DNA of 5,532 nucleotides from Bacillota bacterium (GCA_009787915.1 WQSK01000062.1:1-5532); one strand, 5' to 3'. Positions 1 to 5,336 are shown, numbered from the stretch's first letter. Numbers and translations: made by a program. Notes: generated by a model not told the origin, from the letters alone.

Positions 1-643
1 GTTCAGGTTCGGCTATCGGTTCAGGGGCTAAATCTTCAAGCGGCTGATATTCTTCAGGGGCTTGGATAGGTTCAACGGGTTGTTCCTCAAAAGGTTGTTC
101 TTCAAAAACTGGTGTCGGTGCAGGCTCGGGTTCAATCGGAGTGGGTGCAGACACGAAAGATTCAGGCTCAGGTTCAGGGTCAGTAGGTGTAGCCAAAACA
201 GGTTCGGGCTCTAATGTTGGTGTTGATTCGTACATAGGTGCTGGTATAGGTGCTGGCTCGGGCTGTGGCTCTACAACAGGTTCAACCGCGGGTGGGGTAG
301 GCTCTACAACAGGCGTAGGTGTAGGTACGGGTTTTGGTTTCGGCGGAGATTTCTTTTTTGCCGTCGGCATTTCCCCAAGTTTCAACAATTCAACTTTTGC
401 CTCGGCGTTTGCGAGGGATTTTTCGGCCTTGGTCAATTTAATCGCCATTTCGCGCAAGATTTCTTCGTCTGCGCCTTTTGCGTTCAGAACCTTTATCTTT
501 GCTTCGGCACGGTCACGAGAACTCTTTGCGCTGATGACGCGCATCTTTGCTTTTTCGACGGCCTCAAGTTGTTCGGCCGACATATCTTTAAGTTTGATTT
601 CGGCTTTTTCAATTGCTTCGTCTAAGTCTTGTTTTTTTTCCAT
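1..643 (-). CDS. Partial protein: charged helical N-terminus plus Pro/Glu-rich region (C-terminus beyond window)
   Basis: On the minus strand the frame from ATG at 643 stays open for 214 codons to the left edge, so the stop lies outside the window. The start is supported by AGGAG at 656-652, 8 nt upstream. Residues 1-93 are rich in Lys, Glu and Ala with regularly spaced Leu/Ile/Val/Met, as expected for a long helix or coiled coil (start MEKKQDLDEAIEKA). From about residue 95 a basic patch (AKKKSPPKPKP) opens a Pro/Glu/Thr/Ala stretch with PTPTP, EPEPEPE and FEEQP-type motifs that continues to the edge. No signal peptide or membrane segment is visible in this part. I do not recognise the family. 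A cytoplasmic helical region on a Pro-rich spacer leading to an unseen C-terminal membrane anchor or domain would fit, but that is inference. The Gly/Ser-rich frame on the opposite strand is its shadow. Confidence 0.85.
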   Translation of the reverse strand, partial: MEKKQDLDEAIEKAEIKLKDMSAEQLEAVEKAKMRVISAKSSRDRAEAKIKVLNAKGADEEILREMAIKLTKAEKSLANAEAKVELLKLGEMPTAKKKSPPKPKPVPTPTPVVEPTPPAVEPVVEPQPEPAPIPAPMYESTPTLEPEPVLATPTDPEPEPESFVSAPTPIEPEPAPTPVFEEQPFEEQPVEPIQAPEEYQPLEDLAPEPIAEPE

Positions 644-702
644 AAAACTCGCTCCTCTCGTTTTTGTTCCCGTCGAAATTAAAATTTCTCGGACATAAAA
701 AC

Positions 703-733
703 AGTATACAACTTTGTTGCATAATTATGTCAA
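703..733 (-). promoter_or_regulatory. Promoter of the Pro-rich gene
   Basis: On the minus strand a perfect -35 box TTGACA (733-728) is followed by TATACT (708-703). The spacer is 19 bp, longer than ideal. Transcription would start near 697, giving a leader of about 50 nt that ends in the AGGAG site. The -35 box lies between the two boxes of the divergent gpmI promoter, so the two promoters overlap physically. Confidence 0.5.
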
Positions 734-745
734 ATGTATTATTAT
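717..745 (+). promoter_or_regulatory. Promoter of gpmI, leaderless geometry
   Basis: TTGCAT (717-722), a 17-bp spacer and TATTAT (740-745) form a good sigma-70-type promoter. A second overlapping reading is TTGTTG (714-719), 17 bp, TATTAT (737-742). In the first reading the +1 falls on or next to the A of the ATG at 752, and in the second about 3 nt before it. There is no SD upstream of this ATG, which fits a leaderless mRNA. Confidence 0.55.
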
Positions 746-751
746 AGATTT

Positions 752-2314
752 ATGAATAAAACTTTGCTTTGCATAATTGACGGCCTGGGGGTCAACAACG
801 AAAAAGACGGAAATGCGGCACACGCAGCGGGGATGGAAAACCTTGAAGGCGCAATTGCCAACTACCCATCAACAAACATTAAGGCCAGCGGTCCAGAGGT
901 TGGCTTGGTTGATGTAAACGACCCAGGAAACAGCGAGGTCGGGCATAACGCTATTGGCAGTGGTCAATATATAAAACAGGGGATGGCACTTTTGGCCTCG
1001 GCGTTTGAAACGGGGAGGATTTACGAGAGTGCGACGTGGAAGAAACTTGCCGCGAATGCCAAGGGAAAGAAACTTAATATGATTACATTGTTAAGTGACG
1101 GCAGGGCGCACAGTGATATTTACAGTCATATGTTTCCCTTGCTTGAGCGTTGTGCTAAGGAAGGAATTAAGGTTGCTATTCATGCGGCTGTGGACGGGCG
1201 AGATACACCGATTCAGTCGGCTATGCAATATATTGAGGCTACGCGCGCGCACATTAAAAAAGTTGGTGCGGATGCAAAAATTGTGACCGTTGTTGGGCGC
1301 GGAGTTATGTGGATGGATAGGTACGAATTGAATACAAAGATGATGTCCGATGCTATTGATTTTTGTACAGGGAGTAAAGACAGCAAAGGTACGGTTGTAA
1401 AAGATATTTCTCTTGCAATAAACGAAGAATACAAAAAGCGACCGACTATGACGGATGAAACTATGCCACCATTTGTTTTGGAGCCAGATTGGTTGATGAA
1501 AAACGGCGAGAGTGTGTTGTTGGTGAACTATCGCGGTGACCGTGCCGTAGGGATTTGTAAAACTTTTGATTATGGAAAGTATCTTTCAAAAGAACAACAT
1601 GCCCTGATTAACAAGTGTGTTTTTGCAGGTATCGTTGAGTACGACACCGAAGAAAAAGTTCCTCAGATGTATCTTTGTCCGCCTCCAGAAATCAAGAATA
1701 CGCTTAGCGAGTGGCTTGTGAAACATGGTGTGAGGCAGTACAGTGTCACCGAAACGGTCAAGTTTGGTCATTTGACGTACTTTTTTAACGGCAACCGTGC
1801 GGCACCGTTTGATAAGAAGTTGGAAACTTGGAAAGAGTTTAAGAGCGATATTTTAAACAACATGTATAATAGTGCGCCAAAGATGCAGGCGGAAAAAATT
1901 ACCGCTGATGCAATTGAGGCGGTTAAAAGCAATAAGTTTGACTTTATAAAAATAAATTTGTCTAACCCAGATATGGTTGGGCATACGGGTGATTTTGATG
2001 CTACGGTTATTGCGTGTAAAACGGTTGACGAGTGCATTGGGCGACTATTAAAGGTCTGCAAAGACGAGAAAGTGAACCTTATCATAACCAGCGACCACGG
2101 TCATGCCGAGATTATGAAATATCCAAATGGAAAACCGATGAGCAGCCACACGAATAGTTTGGTACCTTTTGTTGTGGCCCCCTACGCATCGGGCGACAAG
2201 TTCAAAATCGCAAGTGGGGAGTTTGGACTCACAAATATTGCGTCGACGGTTTGTTTGTTGCTTGGTGTAAAACCAAACACGGTTTTTAACGCATCTATAA
2301 TCAACTGCATATAA
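752..2314 (+). CDS. gpmI: 2,3-bisphosphoglycerate-independent phosphoglycerate mutase (iPGM)
   Basis: This enzyme interconverts 3- and 2-phosphoglycerate in glycolysis/gluconeogenesis without 2,3-BPG, using metal ions and a phosphoserine intermediate in the cytoplasm. At 520 residues it is full length for the family. The active-site landmarks are present: Asp10 in IIDGLG; nucleophile Ser61 in NSEVGH; His120 in SDGRAHS; DGRDT at 148-152; Arg183 and Arg190 in the GRG..MDR block; NYRGDR at 259-264; Lys337 in TETVKFGH; Asp407/His411 in NPDMVGHTGD; Asp448/His449 in SDHGH; His466 in SSHT. The GRG, PPFV, VKFGH..FFNGNR and DMVGHTGD blocks resemble plant and trypanosomatid iPGMs more than the Bacillus/E. 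coli type. The ATG at 752 is preferred over the in-frame ATG at 734, because residues before MNKTLLCIID match nothing in the family and the -10 box overlaps the longer reading. Confidence 0.96.
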   Translation: MNKTLLCIIDGLGVNNEKDGNAAHAAGMENLEGAIANYPSTNIKASGPEVGLVDVNDPGNSEVGHNAIGSGQYIKQGMALLASAFETGRIYESATWKKLAANAKGKKLNMITLLSDGRAHSDIYSHMFPLLERCAKEGIKVAIHAAVDGRDTPIQSAMQYIEATRAHIKKVGADAKIVTVVGRGVMWMDRYELNTKMMSDAIDFCTGSKDSKGTVVKDISLAINEEYKKRPTMTDETMPPFVLEPDWLMKNGESVLLVNYRGDRAVGICKTFDYGKYLSKEQHALINKCVFAGIVEYDTEEKVPQMYLCPPPEIKNTLSEWLVKHGVRQYSVTETVKFGHLTYFFNGNRAAPFDKKLETWKEFKSDILNNMYNSAPKMQAEKITADAIEAVKSNKFDFIKINLSNPDMVGHTGDFDATVIACKTVDECIGRLLKVCKDEKVNLIITSDHGHAEIMKYPNGKPMSSHTNSLVPFVVAPYASGDKFKIASGEFGLTNIASTVCLLLGVKPNTVFNASIINCI

Positions 2315-2315
2315 T
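2286..2315 (+). promoter_or_regulatory. Candidate promoter for the 74-codon gene, embedded in the gpmI stop
   Basis: A perfect -10 box TATAAT lies at 2310-2315 and contains the gpmI stop codon TAA (2312-2314). It ends 5 nt before the ATG at 2321. A weak -35 match TTAACG (2286-2291) has an 18-bp spacer. Another TATAAT lies at 2296-2301. The spacing predicts transcription starting at or within a base or so of the ATG. Readthrough from gpmI is also likely, so this may be a secondary promoter. Confidence 0.4.
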
Positions 2316-2320
2316 GATGC

Positions 2321-2545
2321 ATGTTATTAAATCGGGACTCTGTAAAGGAGGTTGAAGATTTTCAAAAAACTTATAAAGCACTTATGGATAAAGACCCTGA
2401 TTTGGCTTCGAGGTGGCTTAATGGTCAACTTATAGATGCACGCTTGAAATACCTTGATATGGTTAACCGAAAAACTGCAATTGCGATAGGCTTAATTAAA
2501 CCTGGTGTCGAAGTATCCAGTAAACCTGAAACTATGGCTCTATGA
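2321..2545 (+). CDS. Small hypothetical protein (74 aa)
   Basis: The frame begins 6 nt after the gpmI stop, in the same frame, behind the tandem stops TAA TGA. The product is soluble-looking, with a charged helical N-terminal half (VEDFQKTYKALMDKDPD), then a middle segment LDARLKYLD-like in character, and a C-terminal part containing IAIGLIKPG. I see no signal peptide, clear membrane helix or cysteine motif, and I do not recognise a family. No SD precedes the ATG; a TATAAT box 5 nt upstream suggests a leaderless start or expression by readthrough from gpmI. A strong SD-like AAAGGAGG at 2344-2351 lies inside the frame, but no in-frame ATG, GTG or TTG follows at usable distance. Its 3' end overlaps the convergent regulator gene by 6 bp. 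Composition and position suggest a real gene, but its short length leaves doubt. Confidence 0.6.
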   Translation: MLLNRDSVKEVEDFQKTYKALMDKDPDLASRWLNGQLIDARLKYLDMVNRKTAIAIGLIKPGVEVSSKPETMAL

Positions 2546-3172
2546 TTTTGGTTGTTTGCGTTTGAAAGGTGATTTAAGGTGTCTATAGAAAAACCATAGT
2601 ATCGCAAGTATTTGCAGAGGCACACAAACCGCGAACAACAAGTGGATAAGTGTGGCGGGGATGCTTAGGTAGAAACTTAGGGCAGAGGTCCAGATAATAA
2701 TTGAAACAAGGGTGAACGTGCCAATTCGCTTGCCCCAAAGGCAGTTAAAGACGAGCAGAACAATAGCAGTCGCAGGCACAGCCCAAACAAATATTTTCCA
2801 CAGGTTTGTGTAGTCCCCAAGGATTATGGCTACGAATGCAAACAATGCGGTTGCAACCAACCACACAAGTCCCGCCGACATTATTGCTATCAAAAATCGT
2901 TTCTTCCCAACATTGGTTTTGAAAACCGTTTTCTCGTATTCATGTTCTTGGCACAGTTTGTCTATGCTGATACCAAAAATTCCAGCCATTTGATTTAAAA
3001 CAGATATATCAGGGAGAGCCTCGCCACGCTCCCATTTGGAAACCGCCTTGTCGCTGTACTTAAGGCGTTTTGCAAGTTCCGCCTGGGTTATACCAAGCGA
3101 TTTGCGATAGTGGGTAATGTTTTTTGAAATTACCTTCTTGCGAGTTTCTTCCACCAAAACACGGTAACACAT
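2540..3172 (-). CDS. XRE-family HTH regulator with C-terminal membrane domain
   Basis: The 210-residue product has two parts. Residues about 15-77 form a Cro/C1-type helix-turn-helix (ITHYRKSLGITQAELAKRL, then YSDKAVSKWERGEALPD), ending in the FGISIDKLC segment typical of Bacillota XRE proteins. Residues about 93-197 are strongly hydrophobic and look like four membrane helices (roughly 93-118, 126-146, 150-171, 173-196), with a basic tail KSPFKRKQPKS. It is therefore likely a membrane-tethered DNA-binding regulator; the signal sensed is unknown. The ATG at 3172 has no SD, but a TATACA box ends 5 nt upstream, so a leaderless start fits. GTG codons at residues 5 and 7 are alternative starts. 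A nested inverted repeat directly upstream is a plausible autoregulatory operator. The gene is divergent from the DegV gene. Confidence 0.88.
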   Translation of the reverse strand: MCYRVLVEETRKKVISKNITHYRKSLGITQAELAKRLKYSDKAVSKWERGEALPDISVLNQMAGIFGISIDKLCQEHEYEKTVFKTNVGKKRFLIAIMSAGLVWLVATALFAFVAIILGDYTNLWKIFVWAVPATAIVLLVFNCLWGKRIGTFTLVSIIIWTSALSFYLSIPATLIHLLFAVCVPLQILAILWFFYRHLKSPFKRKQPKS

Positions 3173-3177
3173 CCCAA

Positions 3178-3183
3178 TGTATA
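3178..3183 (-). promoter_or_regulatory. Candidate -10 box of the XRE gene
   Basis: TATACA (minus strand, 3183-3178) ends 5 nt before the ATG at 3172, the same spacing as for the other genes here that lack an SD. No good -35 hexamer is found 16-18 bp upstream; that position is occupied by the perfect palindrome centred at 3204. An alternative upstream promoter is TTGAAG (3289-3284), 18 bp, TAGAAT (3265-3260), which would give a leader of about 80 nt carrying the inverted repeat. Confidence 0.4.
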
Positions 3184-3236
3184 TGTAAAGTTTAATTCTA
3201 CTTTTAGTAGAATTGTGGTAGAATCAAAACTTTACA
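3184..3236. repeat. Nested inverted repeat, probable operator between XRE and DegV genes
   Basis: Outer arms TGTAAAGTTT (3184-3193) and AAACTTTACA (3227-3236) are perfect reverse complements. Directly inside the left arm lies a second perfect palindrome with 9-bp arms, AATTCTACT (3194-3202) and AGTAGAATT (3206-3214), around TTT. The outer match extends almost without break: 3184-3201 pairs with 3218-3236 with one mismatch and one extra base. The core GTAGAAT occurs three times (inverted at 3195-3201, direct at 3207-3213 and 3218-3224), the last two 11 bp apart, about one helical turn. The inner palindrome sits at the -35 position relative to the XRE start. It is most likely an autorepression site, though an RNA hairpin is possible if transcription starts further upstream. 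Confidence 0.7.
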
Positions 3237-3252
3237 GACCGTAGAGTTGAAC

Positions 3253-3282
3253 TTGGCATATTCTATTGCTTTTATCTATATA
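3253..3282 (+). promoter_or_regulatory. Promoter of the DegV gene
   Basis: TTGGCA (3253-3258), an 18-bp spacer and TATATA (3277-3282) make a plausible promoter; the overlapping TATAAC (3279-3284) is a closer -10 but at 20 bp. Start of transcription near 3289 leaves a leader of about 26 nt, just enough for the strong SD. Confidence 0.5.
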
Positions 3283-3303
3283 ACTTCAATAAAATTATCG
3301 CAC

Positions 3304-3310
3304 GGGAGGT
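3304..3310 (+). promoter_or_regulatory. Strong ribosome binding site of the DegV gene
   Basis: GGGAGGT lies 5 nt before the ATG at 3316. It fixes that start and contrasts with the other genes here that have no SD. Confidence 0.85.
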
Positions 3311-3315
3311 AGATA

Positions 3316-4164
3316 ATGAAATTTACAATAATAGCAGACAGCGGTTGCGACATGACAGCAAAGTCATTCAAAAGTGATAAGTTTAACTTTTTCACGGTTC
3401 CGCTTACAATCACACTTGGGGATAAAAACATAGTTGATGTCGAGGGTTTGAAAATCACAGACCTTGTTGAACAAATGAAAGCGAATAAGGGGAAGGCTTG
3501 CACGGCGTGTCCAAACCCTGATGCTTTCGCAGACCAGATGCGTAAAGGTAACGATTACCAATTTGTGGTGACACTTACTTCGGTGCTCAGCGGTACACAC
3601 AGTTCTGCGGTGAAAGGTGCGGAAATTGTTATGGCGGAAAACCCAAAGAAAAAAATCCACATCATCGACAGTCGTACCGCCTCGTCGGGTGAAGACCTTA
3701 TAATTGATGAACTTGTGCGTCTTATAGAGAGCGGTCTTGAATTTGAAGAAATCGTTACAAAAATTGACAAGTTCCGTGACGAGCACAAAACACGGTTCAT
3801 CATACAAGATGTTAGTAACCTTGTTAAAACAGGGCGTATGAGCAAAGTCAAGGCCGCAATCGTAAACATGACGATGATTAAGCCAGTTCTTGGTGACAAC
3901 GGGAAAGGTGAGATTGTTCTTATTGACAAGTGTATTGGTTTGAAAAAAGCAATGATAAAACTCAGCGATATGCCTGCCGAAAAAATTGCAGAATACGGAA
4001 AAGATACACCGATGATTATTACACACTGTCTTAACGAGGTTCAGGCAAATGAACTACGGGACTTAATTGTTGCAAAACATGGGGCAACAAATATTTCTGT
4101 TCGACCAATGCGCGGGATTTCGTCGTTTTACGCAAACGACAAAGGTCTTATCCTCGCGTTTTAA
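3316..4164 (+). CDS. DegV family protein (fatty-acid-binding, FakB-like)
   Basis: At 282 residues it has the usual DegV length and two-domain order. Visible landmarks are: ADSGCD at 7-12 (N-terminal DS..D motif); CTACPNPDAF at 62-71, at the place of the T-S/T-Q-P lipid-pocket loop; LTSVLSGTHSSA at 87-98; IDSRTASSG at 117-125; and LVKTGRMSKVKA...IKPVLG at 169-193. Characterised members (S. aureus FakB) bind a fatty acid and present it to the kinase FakA to make acyl-phosphate for phospholipid synthesis. No fakA partner is in this window, so this role is inferred from the family. The C-terminus usually carries an H-x-G-P-G motif; here the aligned region reads FYANDKG (271-277). A strong SD and its own promoter precede it. 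Its stop overlaps the stop of the convergent CoaE-like gene. Confidence 0.92.
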   Translation: MKFTIIADSGCDMTAKSFKSDKFNFFTVPLTITLGDKNIVDVEGLKITDLVEQMKANKGKACTACPNPDAFADQMRKGNDYQFVVTLTSVLSGTHSSAVKGAEIVMAENPKKKIHIIDSRTASSGEDLIIDELVRLIESGLEFEEIVTKIDKFRDEHKTRFIIQDVSNLVKTGRMSKVKAAIVNMTMIKPVLGDNGKGEIVLIDKCIGLKKAMIKLSDMPAEKIAEYGKDTPMIITHCLNEVQANELRDLIVAKHGATNISVRPMRGISSFYANDKGLILAF

Positions 4165-4709
4165 TTGATTAGGGATTGTATTGCTTGGTCAATCGAGTGC
4201 TTGTTATCGTTACCGTTGTTTTCAACAAGTAAATCATATTTGAGGTTCGCAGGCAAAAATTTATCATCCTGCATTTGGGCTCTGAGCGCAACTAGGTCGG
4301 TGGCTTCTCGTTGCTCAGGTGTAAAAGTTGCTAGGCGTCTTTGCACACGGGTTTCGTCGTCGGCGGTTATGACAATTCGTTTGTCAAACGAATCCCAAGC
4401 GTCAACATATGGCAACAAAAACCAATCGAATAAAACGAAATCAAAACCTTCTTTTGTATAAAAATCGATTTTTCTTTCGATGACATCAGCAATGTGGTTG
4501 CAAAATTTGCCTGTCACTTCCTGATGCAAGCCCTCTTTAAGCCAAATTGCATAGTTGTGCGGACTAGTAACATTCATATAGTAATCAAGTTCTTCATGTA
4601 CGGCTCGGTCACCTTTGTGCAGTGTGAATGTGTTCCGTGAAAAAGCACTACAAAACTCGCTTTTGCCACTATATACGTTTCCAGTAATACCAAATATTTT
4701 TGTACTCAT
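4161..4709 (-). CDS. Dephospho-CoA-kinase-like P-loop protein
   Basis: The 182-residue product begins with FGITGNVYSGKSEF, a Walker A P-loop (10-17) in the position and style of CoaE (GLTGGIGSGKS). Asp34 in HKGDRAVHEEL matches the place of the conserved DAD..aRe motif. FDWFLLPYVD (94-103) matches the PLLfE strand, RVQRRL (121-126) the lid with a Q-x-RL core, and YDLLVENNG (158-166) the ADyvI-N-G end. CoaE phosphorylates the 3'-OH of dephospho-CoA in the last step of CoA synthesis. This protein is shorter than the usual ~200 residues, has Asn in the second P-loop position and lacks an obvious HP motif in the CoA domain, so it may be a divergent CoaE or a related nucleotide or small-molecule kinase. 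It lies 22 nt after the phosphatase gene. There is no SD, but a very good promoter ends 7 nt before the ATG. Confidence 0.8.
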   Translation of the reverse strand: MSTKIFGITGNVYSGKSEFCSAFSRNTFTLHKGDRAVHEELDYYMNVTSPHNYAIWLKEGLHQEVTGKFCNHIADVIERKIDFYTKEGFDFVLFDWFLLPYVDAWDSFDKRIVITADDETRVQRRLATFTPEQREATDLVALRAQMQDDKFLPANLKYDLLVENNGNDNKHSIDQAIQSLIN

Positions 4710-4716
4710 TTAAACC

Positions 4717-4745
4717 AATATATCACAAAAATTAAAAATTGTCAA
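4717..4745 (-). promoter_or_regulatory. Promoter of the CoaE-like gene, leaderless geometry
   Basis: Perfect TTGACA (4745-4740), exactly 17 bp, then TATATT (4722-4717). The -35 box lies within the last codons of the phosphatase gene. The box ends 7 nt before the ATG at 4709, so the predicted +1 is at or one base before the start codon. The gene may therefore be transcribed both with the phosphatase and alone. Confidence 0.65.
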
Positions 4746-5301
4746 CTGTAAGAATTTCACCATTACGCGGGGCTTTTTCATGCCATTCTGGTCTTCTTTG
4801 TTCGATATAAGATTTTACCATTACCATGAAACTTCCGTGGGTAACTGCCAAAATATCTTTGCGCGGATAAATCTGCTTGAGCAAGTCAATAAGTTTATGT
4901 GCCCGTTTTTCAAGTTCCACCTGTGTTTCTACGTTTTTGATTTTGTGCGAATGCTCGAAACTGAAAAGTGCTTTAACATCAACTTCTGCATCTTCAATTG
5001 GGGAGTGACGCATTCCCCAAATACCGCTGAAATCGCGTTCTGTTAAACCTTTTTCAATAACAATATTCCCGCCATTTTTAATATAGTGTTCATTAAGTGC
5101 AATAATCCTGTGCAGAGTTTCTTGTGTTCGTATAGTTGGACTTGTAAGCAGTAAATTAAATCTTGTATAACGTAATTTTTTACCGCAATCATCAGATTGG
5201 ACGCACCCAAGTTCATTTATGCCAAGGTGCTCGTCAGGTTTAAATATACCACTGCCATTTTTTGCTGTCGCTCCATGTCTTACAAAATAGATGCGATTCA
5301 T
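4732..5301 (-). CDS. Histidine phosphatase family protein (phosphoglycerate-mutase-like fold)
   Basis: The 189-residue product starts with IYFVRHGAT; Arg8-His9-Gly10 is the catalytic RHG motif with His9 as the phosphate-accepting nucleophile. Further family landmarks are INELGCVQSDDCGKKL (28-43), TSPTIRTQET (53-62) with Arg58 in the phosphate pocket, LTERDFSGIWG (86-96) with Glu88 as likely proton donor, and VTHGSF (153-158) with the second catalytic His155. The full set suggests an active phosphatase. It lacks the extended sequence after RHG (usually .S.WN) that marks cofactor-dependent phosphoglycerate mutase, so a general or small-metabolite phosphatase is more likely; the substrate cannot be read from sequence. 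It is the first gene of a minus-strand pair with the CoaE-like gene. No SD is present; a perfect TATAAT lies 5 nt before the ATG. Confidence 0.92.
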   Translation of the reverse strand: MNRIYFVRHGATAKNGSGIFKPDEHLGINELGCVQSDDCGKKLRYTRFNLLLTSPTIRTQETLHRIIALNEHYIKNGGNIVIEKGLTERDFSGIWGMRHSPIEDAEVDVKALFSFEHSHKIKNVETQVELEKRAHKLIDLLKQIYPRKDILAVTHGSFMVMVKSYIEQRRPEWHEKAPRNGEILTVDNF

Positions 5302-5306
5302 GTCGT

Positions 5307-5336
5307 ATTATAGCATCTGAATATTTGCTTTGTAAA
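5307..5336 (-). promoter_or_regulatory. Promoter of the histidine phosphatase gene, leaderless geometry
   Basis: On the minus strand TTTACA (5336-5331), an 18-bp spacer and a perfect TATAAT (5312-5307). Only 5 nt separate the -10 box from the ATG at 5301, so the first transcribed base should be the A of the start codon. Confidence 0.7.

Noticed and set aside
141..698. Open Gly/Ser-rich plus-strand frame of 185 codons
   Set aside because: It is the reverse complement of the Pro/Glu-rich gene on the minus strand, which has a proper SD and promoter. The plus frame has low-complexity Gly/Ser content and no SD.
734..751. Longer gpmI start at ATG 734
   Set aside because: The six extra residues (MYYYRF) lie over the -10 box, match nothing in iPGMs, and have no SD.
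1768..2085. 105-codon minus-strand frame within gpmI
   Set aside because: It covers highly conserved iPGM motifs on the plus strand, so it is a shadow.
3555..3929. 124-codon minus-strand frame inside the DegV gene
   Set aside because: Another shadow of DegV, with composition explained by the opposite strand.
3364..4026. 220-codon minus-strand frame inside the DegV gene
   Set aside because: It lies wholly antisense to a clear DegV protein, has a Cys/Phe/His-heavy composition, no SD and no recognisable motif.
4165..4461. 98-codon plus-strand frame after the DegV stop
   Set aside because: It is antisense to the CoaE-like gene, with no SD and Ser/Arg-rich noise-like sequence.
4710..4731. Terminator between the phosphatase and CoaE-like genes
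   Set aside because: There are T-runs but no GC stem; the 22 bp are better explained by the -10 box and spacer of a promoter.
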